From: Salipiger pallidus
GTDB lineage: Bacteria; Pseudomonadota; Alphaproteobacteria; Rhodobacterales; Rhodobacteraceae
Assembly (NCBI RefSeq): GCF_014643635.1
Contig: NZ_BMJV01000011.1
Location: forward strand, 1-64,000
Direction of reading: 5' to 3'
Length of the DNA: 64,000 nucleotides
Shown here one piece after another: positions 51,555-59,748 of the stretch (the first letter of the stretch is position 1; every line of letters starts with the position of its first letter). The notes beneath the pieces are model-generated. The model was not told where the DNA came from, ran no database searches, and saw nothing but the letters and a program-made list of their open reading frames with translations. The translations under genes and the position numbers were made by a program.

Positions 51555-54500
51555 GCGGCAACTCCTTTGTTCTCGGCGCTCGCGGGGATCTTCAGCTTGG
51601 CATTGTCCGGGTCGACAAAGATCGTCCCGGTGATCTTGGCGGAGATGGTACGGTCCGGCATCGGAATGAACACGGTCTCGCCCATGCGTGAATGGCCGCC
51701 CTCGACCAGCGCCAGCGCAATGGGCTGATCCGTGGTGCCCACGTCATAGGAGGACGTGACATGGCCGACCATCTTCATGGGGATGGGCTGGCTCGCGTCG
51801 AAGACGATCTGTGCGCCTTCCTCAAGCTTCGATCCGTCCTCGGTCACGAGGCCCACGAGTTGCTTGCGCCCCTCGGCCACGAGGTCGGGCCGCGCGAGGC
51901 CGCGCTTGCCGACGAAATCGGGCTTCGCCTTGCCCACGGCCCAACCCATGCCCGCGTCATACGGGGTTACGGTGCCATCGGTGTCCTGGCCCACGATGAT
52001 ATAGCCCTTTTCGGCCCGCAGGACGTGCATGGTTTCCGTGCCATAGGCGGTGATGCCGTATTGCTGGCCCGCTTCCCACAGCGTCTCCCAGAGCTGACGG
52101 CCCATGGGCGCGGGCACGTTGACCTCGAAGCCGATTTCGCCGGTGAAGCTGACGCGGAACAGACGCGCAGGCATCCCCGCCACCTCGCACTCCACGCAGG
52201 ACATGTGCGGGAAATTCTCCTCGGTCAGGGTCACGTCGGTAAACGGCTGCAGCAGCTTGGCGGCGTTCGGGCCATTGAGCGCGATGGTGGACCATTCCTC
52301 GGTGGTCGAGGTCAGCCAGACGTTGAGGTCGGGCCATTCGGTCTGAAGGTAATCCTCCATCATGTTCAGAACCCGCGCCGCGCCACCGGTGGTGGTGGTA
52401 ACGTGGAACTTGTCCTGCCCCAGACGCCCGATCACGCCGTCGTCGCGGATGAAGCCATCGTCACCGCAAAGCAGGCCATAACGGCATTTGCCGACCCCGA
52501 GCTTGGTCCAGGGGTTGGTGTACATGCGGTTCATGAACTCGACCGCATCAGGGCCGACGACCTCGATCTTGCCCAGCGTCGAGGCATCGAAGATGCCAAG
52601 CGACTTGCGCGTCGTGGCGCATTCCCGGCGCACGGCGTCATCCATGGATTCGCCACCCTTGGGGAAATACCAAGCCCGCCGCCACTGGCTGACCGGCTCG
52701 AACACAGCGCCGTTTTCCTCGGCCCATGCGTCGATCTGGGTCTTGCGCGTCACCTCGAAATGGCTGCCACGGTGGTAGCCCGCGAAGGCCCCGAAGCTGG
52801 TCGGCGTATAGGGCGGGCGGAAGGTGGTCAGGCCCACCTGAGGCTGCTTCCGGCCAAGCGCGTCCGACGCGATGTTGAGGCCGTTGATGTTGGACATCTT
52901 GCCCTGATCGGTGGCCATGCCGTTGGTGGTGTAGCGCTTGACGTGCTCGATCGAGCGCATGCCCTCGCGCACCGCAAGACGCAGGTCCTTGGCGGTCACG
53001 TCGTTCTGGTAATCGACAAAGGCCTTGGCCTTGCCGGGCGACAGGTCGGTCGGCAGTTCCTTCATGGAGACGCCGGACCCGGTGCGGTCCTCCGCCACGG
53101 TGTAGGAGACGGCGTTTCCTGCCTTGCCAAGAGCGGCTGCGACCGCCCTGCCCTTCTCGGCCCCGTCGTTCAGCGCGGCCTCGATGCCCCACAGACCACG
53201 GCTTGCACCGGCGATGACGCAATCCTCCGGGGTCATCTCGGGCAGGAAAGTGGTACGATCATCATCCCACGCCAGCTTGCCCTTGGTGTGCGAGAAAAGG
53301 TGCAGCGACGGGGTCCAACCCCCGGACATCAGCACCGCATCGCACGAGATTTCCTCGGCCGCGCCGACGGTGCCGCCCTGCATGCGGTTCACACGCAGGG
53401 ATTTCACCCGCAGGCGGCCCTTGGTGGCGGTGGCGGTGTAGGACAGGCGCACGGGGATGTTGCGATCGCGCGCGCCGGCAATCAACGCCTCGGACACGCC
53501 GTCGCGCACGTCGACGATGGCCTGCACCTTTGCCCCGGCATCAGCGAGATCGAAGGCCGCGTACCACGCGCTGTCATGCGCAGTGAGCACCACCGGGCGC
53601 TTGCCCACCAACACGCCGTAGCGGTTGAGGAAGGTCTGCGCCGATCCCGCGAGCATGACGCCCGGACGGTCATTGCCGTGGAACACCAGCGGCTTTTCCA
53701 GAGCGCCCTGCGCCAGCACGACCTGCCCGGCCCGCACCCGCCACATGCGCTCGCGCGGGGTGTCGGCGGGAAGGCTCGGCAGGTGGTCGGTGAGCTTCTG
53801 CACGAGGCCCACGAGGTTGTCGTTGTAATAGCCGATGGCGGTGGTGCGGGTCATGACCTTCACACCCTGCGCCTTGAGCGCGGCCAACTCCTGCTCGATC
53901 CAGGCCCATGCCGGGATGCCGTCGATCACCGCCTGCGGCTCGGACAGCAGGGTGCCGCCGATCTCGCGGTTCTCGTCGACGATGACGACGCTCAGGCCCT
54001 CGGCGCTGGCAGCCTTGGCGGCGGCGATGCCCGTCGGACCGGCGCCCACCACCAGCACGTCGATGTGCAGGTTGCGCGAAGCATAATGGTCAGGATCTTC
54101 CTCGGTCGGGCTGACGCCCAGACCGGCGGCGGCGCGGATGAAGGGCTCGTAGACCTTGTCCCAGAAGCTGCGCGGCCACATGAAGGTCTTGTAGTAGAAG
54201 CCCGCCGAGAACAGCATGTAGGCGGCATCGTTCACCGCACCCACATCGAATTTCAGCGACGGGTACTTGTTCTGGGCATTGGTCTGAAGGCCCTCGTAGA
54301 TGTCCTGCACCGTGGCGCGGGTGTTGGGCTCGAACCGGCCTGGGCCGCGGCGGGTGCCGATCAGGGCGTTGGGCTCTTCGCTGCCCGCCGCAACGGCACC
54401 GCGCGGGCGGTGGTACTTGAACGACCGGCCCATCAGGTGGACGCCATGCGACAGCAGCGCCGAGGCGACGGTGTCGCCCTGCCCGCCGGTGTAGGACTTG

Positions 54501-54571
54501 CCCTCGAAGGTGAAGTTGATCTTCTTCGACAGGTCGACCCGGCCCTTGCCGGAAACGCGATACTGGCTCAT
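51551..54571 (-). CDS. soxA: Sarcosine oxidase alpha subunit
   Basis: A 1006-residue subunit. Residues about 10-100 resemble a 2Fe-2S-like domain without all cluster cysteines. A NAD-binding Rossmann motif VLVVGAGPTGIAAAKAA lies near residues 174-190, with VVLAQGALEKPLVFHGNDRP and SGGWTPSLHLFSHTKGKLAW further on. The C-terminal 400 residues are GcvT-like (FDASTLGKIEVVGPDAVEF, TGEIGFEVNVPAPMGRQLWE, RAEKGYIIVGQDTDGTVTPY) and bind tetrahydrofolate, which takes the methyl group as methylene-THF. Overlaps soxD and soxG by four bases each. Confidence 0.95.
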   Translation of the reverse strand: MSQYRVSGKGRVDLSKKINFTFEGKSYTGGQGDTVASALLSHGVHLMGRSFKYHRPRGAVAAGSEEPNALIGTRRGPGRFEPNTRATVQDIYEGLQTNAQNKYPSLKFDVGAVNDAAYMLFSAGFYYKTFMWPRSFWDKVYEPFIRAAAGLGVSPTEEDPDHYASRNLHIDVLVVGAGPTGIAAAKAASAEGLSVVIVDENREIGGTLLSEPQAVIDGIPAWAWIEQELAALKAQGVKVMTRTTAIGYYNDNLVGLVQKLTDHLPSLPADTPRERMWRVRAGQVVLAQGALEKPLVFHGNDRPGVMLAGSAQTFLNRYGVLVGKRPVVLTAHDSAWYAAFDLADAGAKVQAIVDVRDGVSEALIAGARDRNIPVRLSYTATATKGRLRVKSLRVNRMQGGTVGAAEEISCDAVLMSGGWTPSLHLFSHTKGKLAWDDDRTTFLPEMTPEDCVIAGASRGLWGIEAALNDGAEKGRAVAAALGKAGNAVSYTVAEDRTGSGVSMKELPTDLSPGKAKAFVDYQNDVTAKDLRLAVREGMRSIEHVKRYTTNGMATDQGKMSNINGLNIASDALGRKQPQVGLTTFRPPYTPTSFGAFAGYHRGSHFEVTRKTQIDAWAEENGAVFEPVSQWRRAWYFPKGGESMDDAVRRECATTRKSLGIFDASTLGKIEVVGPDAVEFMNRMYTNPWTKLGVGKCRYGLLCGDDGFIRDDGVIGRLGQDKFHVTTTTGGAARVLNMMEDYLQTEWPDLNVWLTSTTEEWSTIALNGPNAAKLLQPFTDVTLTEENFPHMSCVECEVAGMPARLFRVSFTGEIGFEVNVPAPMGRQLWETLWEAGQQYGITAYGTETMHVLRAEKGYIIVGQDTDGTVTPYDAGMGWAVGKAKPDFVGKRGLARPDLVAEGRKQLVGLVTEDGSKLEEGAQIVFDASQPIPMKMVGHVTSSYDVGTTDQPIALALVEGGHSRMGETVFIPMPDRTISAKITGTIFVDPDNAKLKIPASAENKGVAA

Positions 54572-54882
54572 TTGCCGCCCTCCGCCGGAGTGTTCACGAG
54601 AGTGTCGAGGTCGGGGCGCGGCGCGCCTGCCTCGTAGGTGGTGAGGAACTTGTCGGACACGGTGTCGCGCACCGCGTTGAAGAACCGGCCGCAGCCATGC
54701 AGGTGCCGCCAGCGCTCATAGTGGATGCCCTTCACGTTGGAGCGCATGAACAGGAACTCGGCCCATTCCTCGTCCGAGACCTCGGAGGGGTTCGCCGGGC
54801 GCGCGATATGTGCCTCGCCAGCGTAGGCGTATTCCAGCTCGGGGAGGGTTTCGTTGCAGTAGGGGCAATGGATCAGGAGCAT
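54568..54882 (-). CDS. soxD: Sarcosine oxidase delta subunit
   Basis: A 104-residue zinc-binding subunit. Zinc ligands are CPYC (Cys6, Cys9) and the RHLHGCGRFFNAVRDT motif (His60/His62 and Cys64). Length and motif match the small delta subunit exactly. Starts 11 bases after soxB stop and overlaps soxA by four bases. Confidence 0.95.
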   Translation of the reverse strand: MLLIHCPYCNETLPELEYAYAGEAHIARPANPSEVSDEEWAEFLFMRSNVKGIHYERWRHLHGCGRFFNAVRDTVSDKFLTTYEAGAPRPDLDTLVNTPAEGGK

Positions 54883-54893
54883 GGTCTATATCC

Positions 54894-56147
54894 TCAGTGC
54901 GCGACGGCGGCGGCGGCGGCTTCGTCGATGAGACGGCCCGTGCGGAACCGGTCGAGCGTGAAGGGAGCGTTGATCGGGTGCGGCTCGTCCTTGGCAATGG
55001 TCCAGGCAAAGACATGGGCCGAGCCCGGCGTCGCCTTGAAGCCGCCGGTGCCCCAGCCGCAGTTGACGTAGAGGTTCGGCACCGGGGTCTTGCCGATGAT
55101 CGGCGAGCGGTCCGGCGTGTTGTCGGTGATCCCGGCCCATTTGCGCAGCATCCGCATGCGGTTGAAGATCGGGAACACTTCGGAGATTGCCGAGACGGTG
55201 TGCTCGATCAGTGGCAGGCCGCCACGCTGGCCGTAGGACACGTACTGGTCGGTGCCCGAACCGATCACCAGCTCGCCCTTGTCGGATTGCGAGCAATAGG
55301 CGTGAACGGCATTGGACATGACCACGCAGGGGAAAACCGGCTTTACGGGTTCGGATACCAGCGCCTGCAGCGGCATGGATTCCAGCGGCAGCCGCACACC
55401 CGCGGTGGCCATGACCATGGAGTTGTGGCCCGATGCGCTGACCGCCACCTTCTTGGCCTTGATGAACCCCTTGTCGGTGTCCACGCCAGCGACGGAACCG
55501 TCGTCATTGCGGCGGATCGCCTGGACGGCGCAGTTCTGGATGACGTCGACACCGCGCGCCGCCGCACCGCGGGCATAGCCCCATGCCACAGCATCATGAC
55601 GGGCGGTCCCTGCCCTTTCCTGAAGCGCGCCGCCCATGACCGGGTAACGCGAGGATTTCGAGATGTTCAGCGGCGGGCAGTATTCCTTGCACTCTTCGGT
55701 GCTCAGCCACCGGTTGTCGACACCGTTGAGCCGGTTGGAATGGACGTGCCGCTTGAAGCTTTGGACGTCATGCACGTTGTGCGCCAGCATTAGAACGCCG
55801 CGGTTCGAATACATGACGTTGTAGTTCAGCTCCTGTGACAGGTTTTGCCACAGGTCCACCGAGTGATCGAACAGCCGCGCGGATTCGTCGTAGAGATAGT
55901 TCGACCGGATGATTGTGGTGTTCCGCCCGGTGTTGCCGCCGCCAAGCCAGCCCTTGTCGATCACCGCGATGTTGGTGATGCCGTGCTGGGTGGCAAGGTA
56001 ATAGGCCGCGCCAAGTCCGTGACCGCCGGCGCCGACGATGATGACATCGTACTCGGCCTTCGGCTGGGCATCGGGCCATTGCTCGGTCCAGTTCTTGTGT
56101 CCGGTCAGGGCATTCTTGAGAAGGGAGAAGGCGGAGAAATGCGTCAT
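54894..56147 (-). CDS. soxB: Sarcosine oxidase beta subunit
   Basis: A 417-residue flavoprotein, the catalytic subunit that demethylates sarcosine. The FAD motif is DVIIVGAGGHGLGAAYYLA (Gly39-x-Gly-x-x-Gly44), followed by IAVIDKGWLGGGNTGRNTT. His184 in TARHDAVAWGYARG sits where the covalent-FMN histidine is found in this family. The C-terminal GWGTGGFKATPGSAH closes the substrate site. It is first of the operon soxB-soxD-soxA-soxG-glyA-sdaA. Confidence 0.95.
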   Translation of the reverse strand: MTHFSAFSLLKNALTGHKNWTEQWPDAQPKAEYDVIIVGAGGHGLGAAYYLATQHGITNIAVIDKGWLGGGNTGRNTTIIRSNYLYDESARLFDHSVDLWQNLSQELNYNVMYSNRGVLMLAHNVHDVQSFKRHVHSNRLNGVDNRWLSTEECKEYCPPLNISKSSRYPVMGGALQERAGTARHDAVAWGYARGAAARGVDVIQNCAVQAIRRNDDGSVAGVDTDKGFIKAKKVAVSASGHNSMVMATAGVRLPLESMPLQALVSEPVKPVFPCVVMSNAVHAYCSQSDKGELVIGSGTDQYVSYGQRGGLPLIEHTVSAISEVFPIFNRMRMLRKWAGITDNTPDRSPIIGKTPVPNLYVNCGWGTGGFKATPGSAHVFAWTIAKDEPHPINAPFTLDRFRTGRLIDEAAAAAVAH

Positions 56148-56287
56148 GGGGAACCTCGGGGCGTGAGGGCGGCGGGAATCTGAGGCCTAGCATTACGTTT
56201 CCATGACAGCAGGCGAGGGTATAATAGCGTCACCTTTCGGGACGAATCGCGCCACGCCATTTTCCCCTGACCGGAGGAGCCTGCGCC

Positions 56288-57313
56288 ATGAAACCACAGA
56301 CCCAAAAGCGCCTGCGAGTCGGGTTTCTATTGGCGGACCGGTTTACCCTGTCGGCCTTTGCCAATTTCGTGGACGTTCTGCGCCTCGCGGCGGACGAGGC
56401 GGACCAGTCGCGACCTATCTTGTGCGACTGGTCGGTGATCTCGGACAGCATGGCGGCGGTGAGATCTAGCTGCGGCGTGCGTGTCCAGCCTGACACCCGC
56501 CTGCGCGACGTGGGCCGGTTCGACTACATCGTCGTGGTCGGTGGGATCATGAGTGACGAGGCGGTGCTGAGCCACACCCTGATGCAATTTATCACCGATG
56601 AGGCAGCGCGGGGCGTGCCTCTCGTTGGGCTCTGCACCGGTGTTTTCCTGATGCAGGACGCGGGCCTTCTGCAAGGCTACCGCTGCTGCGTGAGCTGGTT
56701 CCACCACCAGGATTTCATCGACCGTTTCGAAACCGAGGTGCCGGTGTCCGACCAGATCTTCGTGGTGGACCGCGACCGCCTGACCTGTTCCGGGGGTCAC
56801 GGTGCCGCGCACCTGGCCGCGTTCCTCGTTCAACGGCACGTGGGACAATCGGCGGCGATCAAGAGCCTCAACATCATGATGATCGATGAGGCCCACGGAC
56901 CGGAACGCCCCCAGCCGGGCCAGCAAAGCCGATCCCCCGCCCGGGACCCACTGGTCAAACGCGCCATCCTGCGTATGCAGCAGAACATCGAATTGCCTTT
57001 GCCGGTGGAGGATATCGCCGAGGCGCTTGGCGTTGGTCGCCGGACGCTTGAACGGCACTTCCTCAAGGATCTGCGAATGACGCCGCACAAGGCTTATCTT
57101 GGGCTGCGTCTCGACCGGGCCGAGGCGCGGCTTCGTGGCACACGGCAGACGGTAACCGAGATCGCCCAGGCTTGCGGCTTCTGTGACGGCACCCATCTTG
57201 CGCGTATGCTTCGAGCGGAACGGGGGATGTCACCGAGGGAATATCGCGCCGCAACGCCGGAACAGGACGCGGAGCATCATGCGGTCGGTGTGTTGCTACC
57301 ACCTGATGGGTGA
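56288..57313 (+). CDS. GlxA/GbdR-type AraC-family regulator of the sarcosine operon
   Basis: A 341-residue regulator. The N-terminal half is a DJ-1/PfpI-like effector domain (VGFLLADRFTLSAFANFVDVLRLA, YIVVVGGIMSD, VGLCTGVFLMQDAGLL), including CVSWFHHQDFIDRF typical of the GbdR-like branch that senses methylamines such as glycine betaine, dimethylglycine or sarcosine. The C-terminal 100 residues hold the two AraC helix-turn-helices (PVEDIAEALGVGRRTLERHF and TVTEIAQACGFCDGTHLARM). RBS CCGGAGGAGCC. It is divergent from soxB and probably activates it. Confidence 0.9.
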   Translation: MKPQTQKRLRVGFLLADRFTLSAFANFVDVLRLAADEADQSRPILCDWSVISDSMAAVRSSCGVRVQPDTRLRDVGRFDYIVVVGGIMSDEAVLSHTLMQFITDEAARGVPLVGLCTGVFLMQDAGLLQGYRCCVSWFHHQDFIDRFETEVPVSDQIFVVDRDRLTCSGGHGAAHLAAFLVQRHVGQSAAIKSLNIMMIDEAHGPERPQPGQQSRSPARDPLVKRAILRMQQNIELPLPVEDIAEALGVGRRTLERHFLKDLRMTPHKAYLGLRLDRAEARLRGTRQTVTEIAQACGFCDGTHLARMLRAERGMSPREYRAATPEQDAEHHAVGVLLPPDG

Positions 57314-57342
57314 CGCGGTTTTTGCCGCGACACCACATGTGA

Positions 57343-57356
57343 TTTACCGCGGTAAA
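57343..57356. repeat. parS-like palindrome 1
   Basis: TTTACCGCGGTAAA is a perfect 14-base palindrome between the convergent regulator gene and repC. It differs from the other two copies only in its central bases (CGCG against CGGG). Together they are the best candidates for the RepB-binding centromere. Confidence 0.75.
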
Positions 57357-57377
57357 GTCAGCGCAGCCAGCGGTCGG

Positions 57378-57391
57378 TTTACCGGGGTAAA
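57378..57391. repeat. parS-like palindrome 2
   Basis: TTTACCGGGGTAAA lies 35 bases to the right of copy 1 and just downstream of the repC stop. It shares the TTTACC/GGTAAA half-sites with the other copies. Two adjacent sites plus one between repB and repC fit a repABC centromere. Confidence 0.75.
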
Positions 57392-57418
57392 TTCTGTACA
57401 GCTATCGTTACCCCGGGC

Positions 57419-58567
57419 TCAACTTAAAGCCTGCACATGGGCCGGTCTTGACAGATGAACGCTTCCGCCAGCGACACTATCCCCTCTCAGCAACCGGGCC
57501 AGCATCGATTTCAAATACCCCTGAGGCTTTGAGATTTGATCGACCTTCCGGGCGAGATAATCGACCAGCCGTATCGTATTTTCCAGCCCTGCGATCGACA
57601 GGGCTGCCTCTACGCTGTTTCGTCCAAGTCCAATGAAAGAAGAAAATTCAATGATACTCCGCTTGGCCTCATGTTCCGACGATGGGGGGCTGGGGTAGAA
57701 CTCACTGAGCGAAGTGGTCTGACACCAGGCATTTCGGAAGTGACCAGAATAAGCTGGTGCAGGGTGTTTATTTATATCTTTGTGTTCAGACTCTATATGC
57801 CGGACAGATTGACCGGCATCGTCGGTGTAAGTGTCCGGCTGAGGACGCAGCTTGCGGGGCGTCGGGTCTACCTCGGTCGTGTGTTCCGGCGCTGGATCGG
57901 AACGTTCCATGGAGGCAATCTCGGTCTCGAAGGCATCGAGTTCTTCTTCAGTGACAGTGCTTCGCCGCAGCGCATTGCGCAGCGCGTCCTTCAACGCAAG
58001 CAGCCGATCAGACGGGGTAAGGCATCGCAGCAAGCTAGAGAGCCGAGCACTGAGGCTGTTATGTCGCTGTTTCAGCGCACGCGCCTCATCCTCCAGCGTC
58101 GCCTTCAGGGCGCAAAGTTCCGGGTGGCGTGCAATGACCGGCGACAGGTCGATGCCATAGGCGGCTATGATACGACCATCTGCACCGCGTTCGGGAAAGC
58201 GGCGGCCATTGGCACTCAGGCGCCGGGTGATGAGGCCGCGCGCCTCGAGCTGCACTTCGCCGCGCCGAAAGCGCCGTTCATCCATGCCACAGGCACGGTC
58301 CTGAATCTCGGACAGTTGCATGAAAGACATGTTGAGCGCGCCGGGTACCAGCGGCCCGTGGGGCAGGACCGACAGGTGCGCGCGCAGGACCATCACGTCG
58401 CGGTCGGCAAGGCCAAGTGGTTTGCGCAAGGCTGTCACCAGTGACAACAGTTCCCAACGGTCGATCGGGGCAGGGCCCGGGCACGGCTTACCCGGTTGCC
58501 CAAGCGGCTGAGCCGCGGACATTGCGTGTTCCATATCGATTTCACACGGCAAAAAGAGATCGTTCAC
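57419..58567 (-). CDS. repC: RepC replication initiator of a repABC replicon
   Basis: A 382-residue initiator. The N-terminal DNA-binding part has PIDRWELLSLVTALRKPLGLADRDVMVLRAHLSVLP and GAGMD-like ACGMDERRFRRGEVQLEARGLI. A central basic/acidic linker follows (about 200-270), and the C-terminal SSFIGLGRNSVEAALSIAGLENTIRLVDYLARK domain is typical. It acts at an origin inside its own gene. It lies 215 bases after repB, leaving room for the antisense RNA that limits its expression. No pLS20-type or RepA-pSC101 features are seen. Confidence 0.93.
   Translation of the reverse strand: MNDLFLPCEIDMEHAMSAAQPLGQPGKPCPGPAPIDRWELLSLVTALRKPLGLADRDVMVLRAHLSVLPHGPLVPGALNMSFMQLSEIQDRACGMDERRFRRGEVQLEARGLITRRLSANGRRFPERGADGRIIAAYGIDLSPVIARHPELCALKATLEDEARALKQRHNSLSARLSSLLRCLTPSDRLLALKDALRNALRRSTVTEEELDAFETEIASMERSDPAPEHTTEVDPTPRKLRPQPDTYTDDAGQSVRHIESEHKDINKHPAPAYSGHFRNAWCQTTSLSEFYPSPPSSEHEAKRSIIEFSSFIGLGRNSVEAALSIAGLENTIRLVDYLARKVDQISKPQGYLKSMLARLLRGDSVAGGSVHLSRPAHVQALS
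57740..57800. other. AT-rich candidate replication origin inside repC
   Basis: The only clearly AT-rich patch inside repC (around gtttatttatatctttgtg at 57769-57787) encodes the low-complexity linker of the protein. In studied repABC plasmids the origin is an AT-rich region within repC, so this is the best position. There is no direct mark such as iterons. Confidence 0.4.
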
Positions 58568-58614
58568 CGGAAGTCCGGTGTTGAAAACGATTCTCGGTCA
58601 AGCTAGAAAGACTT

Positions 58615-58670
58615 TGCTACAAGACCCTTCGAGCCCTCTCCGGAACTTCTGTTTTCGGCGGGGGCTTTTT
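58615..58670 (+). ncRNA. Candidate antisense counter-transcript RNA of the repABC operon
   Basis: The repB-repC gap contains, on the strand opposite the rep genes, a promoter (TTGAAA 58580-58585, 17-base spacer, TAGAAA 58603-58608) and a terminator at 58632-58670. A transcript of about 55 nucleotides starting near 58615 would result. repABC plasmids encode a small antisense RNA of this size in the same place and orientation, which pairs with the repC leader and lowers RepC synthesis. The assignment combines visible signals and family knowledge. Confidence 0.65.
58632..58670 (+). terminator. Rho-independent terminator of the candidate antisense RNA
   Basis: AGCCCTCTCCGGAA, loop CTTCTG, TTTTCGGCGGGGGCT, then TTTTT. 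The stem is about 14 pairs with one mismatch and G-U wobbles. It is the clearest intrinsic terminator in the window. Confidence 0.65.
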
Positions 58671-58742
58671 CTTGTGTCCCCCTTGGTCCCTCGGCCGTTC
58701 GTGCTCCTTGTTGACTGCCTCTGGATTGGATCTGCCTCCCCG

Positions 58743-58758
58743 GTTTACCGGGGTAAAC
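58743..58758. repeat. parS-like palindrome 3
   Basis: GTTTACCGGGGTAAAC is a 16-base palindrome (arms GTTTACC/GGTAAAC) immediately downstream of repB. It fits the general GTT-N10-AAC form of centromere sites in repABC plasmids. Its core is identical to copy 2. Confidence 0.78.
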
Positions 58759-58782
58759 AGTGGTTATAGGTGACCGTGAGCC

Positions 58783-59748
58783 TCAGTCTTGGTCTGCCTC
58801 GTACTCTGCCACCAGTGCGGCGACCGCGTCGTCGATGCGGTCGAGCAGGTCAGGAGGGGCGGATCTGCCCATCTTGATCGTGATCTGTTTGGGTTTGCGC
58901 AGCGTCGTGACGCCGCCCGCAAGATACTCGCGCCGGTCGGCCTGCGGGGCAGGGGAGGGGCGTTTGATCCGCCCGCTTTCCACGGCCTTCAGCAGGGCCT
59001 GAAAGCGCTCCACGCTGTCCTCCATGCCAAGGTCAACCAGCGGCAGTGCGTCTTGGGGCGACAGACCGTTCTGCGCCATGGCCGCGATCAGCCGGTCCCA
59101 GTTGCGCCGGCCTACCCCACGGGCGGGGCCAATGGCCACCACCAGATCCTCGCCGAGGGACTGGTAGGTCTTGACCATGAAGTTGATAAGCGTGCGCGAC
59201 ACGTTCAGGAACTCGGCAATGTCCTTCTGCTCATACCCCGCATCAAGGCCCTGCGCCGCAGCGCGCGCCCGTTCGATGTAGCTGGTTTCCAGCCGGGCCG
59301 AGTTCTCGATTCCCTGCGCGACAAAGGCCTCGCGGTCATCCATGCGGGCGACGAAGGCCTTGATCCGCGGCTCGCCAAGACGGCGCATGGCGGCAAGGCG
59401 GCGGCGGCCCACGACGATCTCGTAGCTGCCTTCGCCCTCGGGGAGGATGCGCACGAGGATGGGGATCTGCTGTCCGTTCTCGCGAATGCTGGACGCCAGC
59501 GTGTCAAGATCCTCGGTCAGGTCGATGCGATCACGGATGCGGCTGTCGCGCACCTGGTCGACCGGGATTTCCTGATACGTGCGGTCGGCTCCACCTTGCG
59601 TCGCGGCGCGGATGTACTTGTCACTGGCCGCGCCGCCCTTGATGATAGGCTTGCGCCGGGCAAGGGGCTTGCGCGCGGGGCGCTCATCGCCTTCAGGCAC
59701 TTCAGGGTCGGTGTTGCCGGCGTTCGGGCCGAATACGGAACGGGCCAT
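58783..59748 (-). CDS. repB: RepB partition protein (ParB family)
   Basis: A 321-residue ParB homologue. Motifs in order: an N-terminal RepA-interaction segment, the CTP-binding ParB core (IPVDQVRDSRIRDR, SIRENGQQIPILVRI, YEIVVGRRRLAAMRRLG), the helix-turn-helix (YEQKDIAEFLNVSRTLINFM) and a C-terminal dimerisation region. ENSARLETSYIERA matches the conserved box. Its start shares one base with the repA stop codon (TGATG), showing tight coupling. It should bind the TTTACC-NN-GGTAAA palindromes. Confidence 0.95.
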   Translation of the reverse strand: MARSVFGPNAGNTDPEVPEGDERPARKPLARRKPIIKGGAASDKYIRAATQGGADRTYQEIPVDQVRDSRIRDRIDLTEDLDTLASSIRENGQQIPILVRILPEGEGSYEIVVGRRRLAAMRRLGEPRIKAFVARMDDREAFVAQGIENSARLETSYIERARAAAQGLDAGYEQKDIAEFLNVSRTLINFMVKTYQSLGEDLVVAIGPARGVGRRNWDRLIAAMAQNGLSPQDALPLVDLGMEDSVERFQALLKAVESGRIKRPSPAPQADRREYLAGGVTTLRKPKQITIKMGRSAPPDLLDRIDDAVAALVAEYEADQD

